This document shows positions 8,254-13,549 of a stretch of DNA of 13,549 nucleotides, one piece after another. The notes beneath the pieces were generated by a model that was given only the letters and a program-made list of their open reading frames with translations, was not told where the DNA came from and searched no databases. Each line of letters opens with the position of its first letter. Position 1 is the first letter of the stretch. The position numbers and the translations under genes were made by a program. Origin of the DNA: Pleurotus ostreatus/Saccharomyces cerevisiae fusant (Eukaryota; Opisthokonta). The stretch is taken from NCBI GenBank assembly GCA_024196135.1, contig JAMQCK010000956.1, forward strand, positions 1 to 13,549. Direction: 5' to 3'.

Positions 8254-9525
8254 GCTCTGGTGAGATGATGACCGCAAATGGAACTGCACAGAAAAGTGAT
8301 CTTAACCCTTGACTAGATTTTGTTTGGCCAAGGCACGCATAGGTCGGAAGCATATGTTGCTGTGCGCGAGAAGTTCGAAGTCCGATTTTGTTTCGTTCGC
8401 AGCTCGTCGGCAGCCCCGCCCGGAGGCTCGGTGATCGTTTGCGGCCGACTCCTCAGGTACAGGTGTTACTTCTGCAGTTTTCAATCCAAGTATGTGGTAT
8501 TTCCCAGCATCGCACAATAGTAATACGTGAAGAAAAGAGCGTCCTGGCGTCGCTACAACGCGAAATCAGAGGTCTCACGCCAGGCTCGTATCTATGCTCC
8601 AGGGTGAGCTTAGGACAGCGTACTGCATAGTAGGAGGGCAGATGATGAGGAGAGCAGCTCTCGCGAGGGCGAGGGCTTGTCGGCGTCGGCCACGCGCAGG
8701 GCGCGCTCTTCGTGGCGGCACCACGTGCGCGCCTGCAGCCACCCACAGAACCGCGGCCCGGCCGAATGAACGTTGTAGCAGACGGCGGGCACCGCTCCAG
8801 GCCAATGGAGAAGTGCATGAAGCAAAACTCGCGCTTTCCAGTGAGTTAGAGAGTGCGGAAAGGAGCGCGGAGGGTGGACGAAAAGTTCGACGCGATCGAG
8901 GCGTGAGCGGAGAAGTGAGGCCCACCGACGCGCTCGCCGCTCGCGTGTCCGTGCTACATACTTTTCGAAGACGGCGCCGTCACGCGGCCGAGGCCGAGCA
9001 TCGGTTCGGCCTCGCTTGAATCCCACTACAACAGGCGAAAGATTGTTAAAGACAACCGCGTTATTGGCGCGCGTGAGTTCAGAGCTCTGGTGCACCTGCA
9101 CGTGGCGCTGCCTCCAAAGACCTCTAGCGGCCCTGGCGATTTCCTGCCAGCTGCAAAAGCTTAGTATTGCTCCAAGTTGGTGGAGGGTGCATATGCCGTC
9201 AGCGAAGAAGTCCAATTTTTGAGGGAGGTCGGCCTTGGTCCCATCCTTTTGCCTGCTCGGAGGCGCTCCACATACGCTCAGATTAAACGTGCTCCACTGA
9301 TCACTTTGCCCCTAACGATCGTTCACTCGCTAAGAGCCCTCGCAAGCTCACAGGAAGATTTCGGCAAATGCCGGATCGTCGGTACCTGCGGGCCGCCAGT
9401 GGGTTACACACGGACCAACAAGACGCCATCAGGACCGTGAGAGGGATGTGACAGGCGGAGATGGGCATATCTACCTAGAAGCATAGCGCTGCAGTACGGC
9501 TCTATACTTCTCCTAATTCTTTGCT

Positions 9526-9642
9526 GGAGGAAGTTACGCCGGTTCTCGACCTTGCGTGCGGCTCAAAATCTGGGCGCTCGGTCTGTTGAGCGCTGTTGAC
9601 CTTTGATTGTGCATGCAAAAAGTCAGGTTCCGAATGGGGTGA
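9526..9642 (+). repeat. Dispersed repeat family C, copy 1
   Basis: About 115 bp is shared in direct orientation with 10926-11059 at very roughly 80 percent identity. The best-conserved parts are GCCGGTTCTCGACCTTGC (9538-9555) and TTGAGCGCTGTTGACC. No terminal repeats or target duplications are visible, so this is probably a relic of a larger element whose class cannot be told. Confidence 0.65.
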
Positions 9643-10072
9643 CTTCCCATACACGTCTACAGTCGAACCCCTCCTAAGGCATACCCAGCGGTGGATGGCT
9701 CGAAGCATGCACTTTGTGGGGTTATGTCCTGCGAGGGTGAGCAAACAAGATCGAACAAAGCCCGTAGGTCACCTTTTGGCTCGATAACAGTCCCCCTTGA
9801 CCCTGCCAAATCGCACCCCTTGCTATGAAAGTACCACTTCTGCATTTTATTGCCTACAAATAGGCCTGCGCGTCACCTCGACAAGTTGCGGACAGGCTTG
9901 TGGGTCCAAACTTGGCCACGCCAGTGCGGTGTTACCTGCTTTTCACATGGTGAAGGTCGTCGTGAGCATTTCTATGCGAATAAAGGTCGTTGTGAAGCAA
10001 ACAGCACCACAGAAAACATGCTGAGATCAAAGAAGCAACCAAATACGCTATTATTTCTATGCGATTTCACCC

Positions 10073-10200
10073 TCAGGGGCCATGCCCTACTCTAAGAGGG
10101 GACTATGCCCTCTCCGCGCCCACCGACCCCGTGTCGACCAAATTTCTATGCTTTCTGAGGGATTATTCCCTACAAAGGGCATGCCTTAGGAGGGGTCCAT
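10073..10200. repeat. Cluster of small GGG/CCC hairpins
   Basis: Four imperfect palindromes with a GGG left arm and a CCC right arm lie within about 130 bp: near 10074 (AGGGGCCATGCCCT), 10095 (AGAGGGGACTATGCCCTCT, six-base stem), 10156 (GAGGGATTATTCCCT) and 10177 (AAGGGCATGCCTT). The 10-mer ATTTCTATGC occurs at 9968, 10053 and 10142, about 85-89 bp apart, hinting at a decayed tandem unit. Confidence 0.5.
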
Positions 10201-10245
10201 CTGTATCTGTCAGTCGTTTCATTAGAGCGCTATCATATCGCTCAC

Positions 10246-10472
10246 AAAACGTGTCAGGGTGTGTCATATGGTACTATATGCCCTCACGTACTGTATCCCG
10301 CATATCTCAGTACATACGCTCGTTCCGCTGATATCCTCATATCCCGGGTTTTTTTGTTATTTACTCGCGCTACCATTCTGCGAAGAAGCCAGATTTTTCC
10401 GACCACGTCCAACGCCCGGGTCGGCGATCTGTCCGAAAAAGGCAGCGCACAATTGATTCGGTCGCCAATGTA
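10246..10472 (-). mobile_element. MITE family A, inverted and truncated copy
   Basis: On the - strand this matches the left 225 bases or so of copy 1. The terminal repeat (about 10405-10472, finishing CCAATGTA) and internal landmarks gtgtcatatggtacta (10261) and cctcacgtactgtatcc (10284) follow in the right order. The other terminal repeat is missing, and the sequence before 10246 does not match the family, so the copy is broken there. It ends at the TA dinucleotide at 10471-10472. Confidence 0.75.
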
Positions 10473-10513
10473 TATGTAGGGGTTTTCAACGATGTTCTAC
10501 CGTGTTGTGCAGG
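10473..10513 (+). mobile_element. MITE family A, internal fragment in the opposite orientation
   Basis: TATGTAGGGGTTTTCAACG and the following gttctaccgt correspond to bases 258-300 of copy 1 on the + strand. The fragment adjoins the inverted copy 10246-10472, so the two are head to head, and MITE B copy 3 follows 12 bp later. Only about 40 bp remain. Confidence 0.6.
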
Positions 10514-10525
10514 AGACTGTAATTA

Positions 10526-10779
10526 GACTGTATTTGCAACGGGGTTTTTAGGCCCTTTTCCCGTTTTGCTAGCGGGCACCTACCGTATTCAGTCGACCTT
10601 CCTCGCCCAGCCCTCTGCCTTCCCCTCCGAATTTCACTGCGAAACTCGGCATATGCGTTCAATTCTACGTCAGATGGTTGCCTGATCTTTCTCGAGGGCA
10701 CTCGAAGACGAAGGTAATGCACGGAGGGGGAAGGATGGGGTCTTGGGAAAATTTTGCTAGCGGGGCTGCAAATACACTC
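10526..10779 (-). mobile_element. MITE family B, copy 3 (inverted)
   Basis: This is the reverse complement of the 5281-5534 element with only a handful of differences over 254 bp. It begins GACTGTATTTGC at 10526 and ends GCAAATACACTC at 10779. As in copy 2, the end carrying CAGTC is followed (on its own strand) by TAAT and a family A fragment. The high similarity of copies 2 and 3 suggests fairly recent mobility or gene conversion. Confidence 0.85.
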
Positions 10780-11435
10780 CAATGAGTCGTTGATGCAGGA
10801 TAGGAAGTGAAGCTTAAGGGCTCGACATGCAATGAGCTCACTTTGTCAGGCAAATATCTCTTAGGCCCAACGCCAGCGCCGCTGCGGCGAGCCCCTTGGC
10901 TGAAGTTCTAAAGTTCGAAAAAAGTAGAGGAAGCTCCGGCTACGCCGGTTCTCGACCTTGCTTGCGGCTCTGGCACTGGGCATTCGGTCTTTTGTTGAGC
11001 GCTGTTGACCTTTTGATTGTGCCTGCGAAAAATCAGACTTCAATAAGGATGGGGGGAGACCTTGCAAGCAAGGTATGTAATGCAGTCCGCCACTTCAGCG
11101 GCGCCGATGCGACGAGCTCTTTAAGTCCCACGGCCAAGAAGTACAAAGTTTCTCATTGAACAAGCAAGGGCGCTGCTGGGAGCTGGTAGTTCTTAACCGC
11201 TTTGGTCATGGTGGTTCGTTGTTGATTGTGTAAGCCTGTCTTGCGGCTGATCGGACTCGTGGTGCGAAGCCATCGCTCGAAATGGAAGCACGGAGCCTGT
11301 TACCTCACAGGATCGGGCATCCTCGGGCTTCATCGGACCTTCTGCTGTTTCAAGCGGAGCTCAAATGTCGCACCGTCGCGCCATGTCTATGCAACAGCTA
11401 CATTACTTCAGTCTCAACGACATCCATTCTGCAAC
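10780..11435. other. Upstream region of the HMG-box gene
   Basis: No gene is supported. It contains family C repeat copy 2 (10926-11059). No clear TATA box precedes the proposed start at 11436; the bases just before it (GCAAC) are a reasonable initiation context. Short open frames here resemble nothing known. Confidence 0.4.
10926..11059 (+). repeat. Dispersed repeat family C, copy 2
   Basis: This is the direct-repeat partner of 9526-9642. It shares GCCGGTTCTCGACCTTGC (10944-10961) and TTGAGCGCTGTTGACC, with small insertions in T runs relative to copy 1. Those indels break any frame shared by the two copies, arguing against a conserved coding segment. Confidence 0.65.
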
Positions 11436-12559
11436 ATGGATAATCCAAGAGAGCAGGCAAAGCAGGTGGGCGTCCTAAGGTCACTGTCTGCGCTTATCTG
11501 AGCTGATATGGACCCCTCACAGCTCACTCTGCAATTGAGCGAGCTGACACGCTCCCTGAGATTGACAGCTGAGTCCGTGCAAGCTTATGCAGCGGCCCTG
11601 GAGGGAGAGTGCGATGAAAAGCAGGGGACCGTGACAGATGCCGATGTCGTTGCGACGTCCGACGAACGCAAGCGGAGTCCGCCCCTCGCTAGCGACGAGG
11701 AAGGCGAAATTGGAAGGAAGCGCCTCAAAAAGGAAAAGGATCCACAGATGCCAAAGAGACCCGCGTCATCCTACATTCTATATCAAAATGACTGCCGAAG
11801 GGCCATGAAAGAGAAGAATCCTACGATGAGCAACACCGATCTTCTTCGCCATATCTCCGACACCTGGAAATCTCTTCCGACGCCGGAAAAGCAGGTGCGC
11901 ATGACGGATATAGAGTCGTGTCTTCAGCGCTCGTGGGATCGTTGCTCACCAGCATACCTCAGCGTTACGAAGACATGGCTGGCAAGCTCAAGAGTGAATA
12001 CGAGATTGCGCGCAAGAAATACAACGCGTTAACCGGCAAATCAATGACGGTTCGTTGATCCTCCGTCACCCATACTGACGGCTGACAATCTGCGCAATCA
12101 AGACCGCTGAGCCGGCGACGTCCAGCGCTCCTGCTCGACCAGTTGGACGTACCACAAAACTCGCGCTTGAGGCTGAGAGTGAGGACTCTGGCTCCGATTC
12201 ACGAGATGTTGCTGTCCCGGCAAACTCCTCCGTCGCTGCCACACCAAATCCCAATGATGAAAGTGACCATGCCGCTGTTCTCTACGAATGCTTGCCCCGA
12301 TTATCGTCGCCGTCGCCTGCTACTGATATCGATGAACACGCCAAGAACTCGCGGGAGAGTGAGGTGCCGTCACGGGCTTCCCCTCAGCCGCCCTCTAACG
12401 AGGGGATGGAGGAAGAGCCAGCCCTCGTAGAGGACGAGGCGCCAGTGCCACTACCTGTGCGGTCGCGGGCCAGACGCTCAATGTACGTCCTCGTGCTTGG
12501 TTCGCCATAGCGGGTCACGGACTGATATAAAATGTTTGCTTTGGTCTCACAGCCGGTGA
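11436..12559 (+). CDS. HMG-box DNA-binding protein
   Basis: Preferred exons are 11436-11465, 11523-11894, 11963-12049, 12103-12482 and 12553-12559 (291 residues). Splicing at 11894/11963 joins ...TPEKQ to RYEDMAGKLKSEY and restores a complete HMG box, strong proof of that intron. The box spans about residues 86-155 and starts PKRPASSYILYQND, of the HMGB/UBF type that binds DNA with little sequence preference. A basic GRKRLKKEK lies just before it (possible nuclear signal), a leucine-rich N-terminal helix covers about 11-37, and the tail is acidic, Ser/Pro-rich and probably disordered. Two points are uncertain. The start may be ATG 11508, inside proposed intron 1 and in the same frame. The end may be TAG at 12510 if the last intron (GTACGT donor, CTGAT, CACAG) is not removed. 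A chromatin-architectural or transcription role is inferred from the family. Confidence 0.85.
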
Positions 12560-13549
12560 TCTATTTACATGTCGCCTTGAGAGCATTTCGGTGGCAAGGG
12601 CGGCGTGAAGTGACTGGCGGCCAGGCCAGACTGATGGAATGCGTGTGGAGAGTGGCCGAGATGATAGTGGTTTCCGGCAGCCTGACGTTTATTCTTTCGT
12701 ACACGTTTACGATACGCCATGTACTATTATGCAGGCAGAGGGTATCATAATTCTCTTGGGGCACAAGACATCGAAAGCATGAGTACCCAGTTGGCTTTCT
12801 TCAAACAGGCACACACGGTTGGAGGACGCTGTGTTATGAGACCTGCTTGCCAGGCGCGATCAGGCGTCCAAGCGGTCGATCAAACGTTATCTCCGGATGT
12901 CGGCCTGTCAGTTGTTCGCAATCCGCCATTCAACTTCATTCTTTCTCATTGTAGAAATTTATACATTGTGTGTGACTCACATTCGCTTGCTATGCCAAGC
13001 TTCAGCCTCTCATTGGCCGTCGATGGGAAGATTTGGACAACGTCCGGACACGTGCGGCCCCGGGAATGGCCGTCAGCACAGCCTCATTACTCGACGCACA
13101 GCCACAAAATTCGACAGACAAGTCTTTTGCTGTCTTCTCACTGTCTACCACTCCGTCTCTGGATATGCAACAGTTTCTGATGACGTCGTGTTGCACGGAC
13201 AGTCCTTACCCTTGTAGACCTCGCGCTCGTACGAGATTTCGTCTACTTGTCCCTGACATGTTCCTTTACCTACAGTGATATTTTCATGAATATTGGGCCC
13301 GAAGCGCTCACCATATACGCCGTGCAACACCGAGCGAAGGGCAATGCAACACTTACCCGGCAGATAGCGAGCAATCTGCGGATTTTCTGCACGACGCCCA
13401 ACGTGCTCTATCCGCTCCAGGATGGCACACGGTATAAAATCCCACGCATACAAAAGGTTTACGAAATATCTAAGCAATACGTGTCCTAAGAAGCTGGGAA
13501 GGCGGGGTGTTGCATTTCTGATACACCCTGCCATTTTGTTGCATATCCC
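12560..13549. other. Terminal kilobase, no assignable gene
   Basis: Open frames exist at 12719-13180 (+, from an ATG) and 13145-13534 (-, from an ATG, containing splice-like GTAAGT and CTGTAG sites), but neither product resembles a family I know. The - strand frame could be the first exons of a gene reading inward from the window edge; both candidate introns in it are multiples of three, so splicing cannot be tested by frame. The start of this interval probably holds the 3' UTR of the HMG-box gene. Confidence 0.35.
13433..13439 (+). promoter_or_regulatory. TATA-box match near the window edge
   Basis: TATAAAA on the + strand, about 110 bp before the end of the window. It could serve a gene starting beyond 13549. 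No coding start is visible after it, so this is only a sequence match. Confidence 0.25.

Larger units (their letters stand above)
8254..10245. other. Gene-poor interval, no confident coding region
   Basis: The first few hundred bases probably include the 3' UTR of the F-box-like gene. From about 8640 to 9015 the sequence is markedly GC-rich and several frames stay open on both strands: 8594-9019 on +, an arginine-rich frame; 8919-9164 on +; and about 8610-9215 on -, which has no ATG. I cannot choose among them and none resembles a known family. A 9-bp stem CGAGGCCGA/TCGGCCTCG with an 8-base loop lies at 8989-9014. A dispersed repeat at 9526-9642 and a hairpin cluster at 10073-10200 are listed separately. 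Confidence 0.5.

Noticed and set aside
8610..9215. 201-codon - strand frame
   Set aside because: No ATG is present in it, it lies in a GC-rich block where long frames are expected, and the product is unrecognised.
12719..13180. 153-codon + strand frame downstream of the HMG-box gene
   Set aside because: Despite an ATG and fair length, no motif, family resemblance or supporting splice structure was found; mentioned only as a candidate.

Overview
This looks like nuclear DNA of a filamentous basidiomycete, probably an Agaricomycete. Three multi-exon genes lie on the + strand. Their introns are short (about 48-70 nt), begin GT, end AG, and mostly carry CTGAY-like branch sites. One product resembles the F-box-like proteins that are expanded in mushroom-forming fungi. 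Much of the rest is short non-autonomous DNA transposons. No rRNA, tRNA, CRISPR array or bacterial-type operon was seen.

Layout. Positions 1-3155 are an almost unbroken run of five non-autonomous DNA transposons. These are a TA-flanked MITE (family A, 1-387), three hAT-like elements each with an 8-bp target duplication (395-1042, 1106-1766, 1945-2878), and a second MITE (family B, 2901-3155). After a short promoter region comes gene 1 (3588-5056), a six-exon gene for an acidic protein with a PHD-like zinc cluster. Positions 5281-6342 hold another transposon cluster (B, A, A). Gene 2 (6907-8253, three exons) is F-box-like. Positions 8254-10245 have no gene I can defend; they hold a dispersed repeat and a cluster of small GGG/CCC hairpins. 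Positions 10246-10779 are inverted and broken copies of A and B. Gene 3 (11436-12559) encodes an HMG-box protein. The last kilobase has no assignable gene, only a TATA-like site near the edge.

The genes do not form a pathway. Two could act on chromatin (PHD-like zinc finger, HMG box) and one in ubiquitin-ligase substrate selection (F-box-like), but their proximity gives no evidence of joint function. The strongest results are the transposon boundaries, because terminal repeats and target duplications can be read directly. Gene models were spliced by hand from splice signals and frame continuity; the terminal exons of genes 1 and 3 are the least certain parts.
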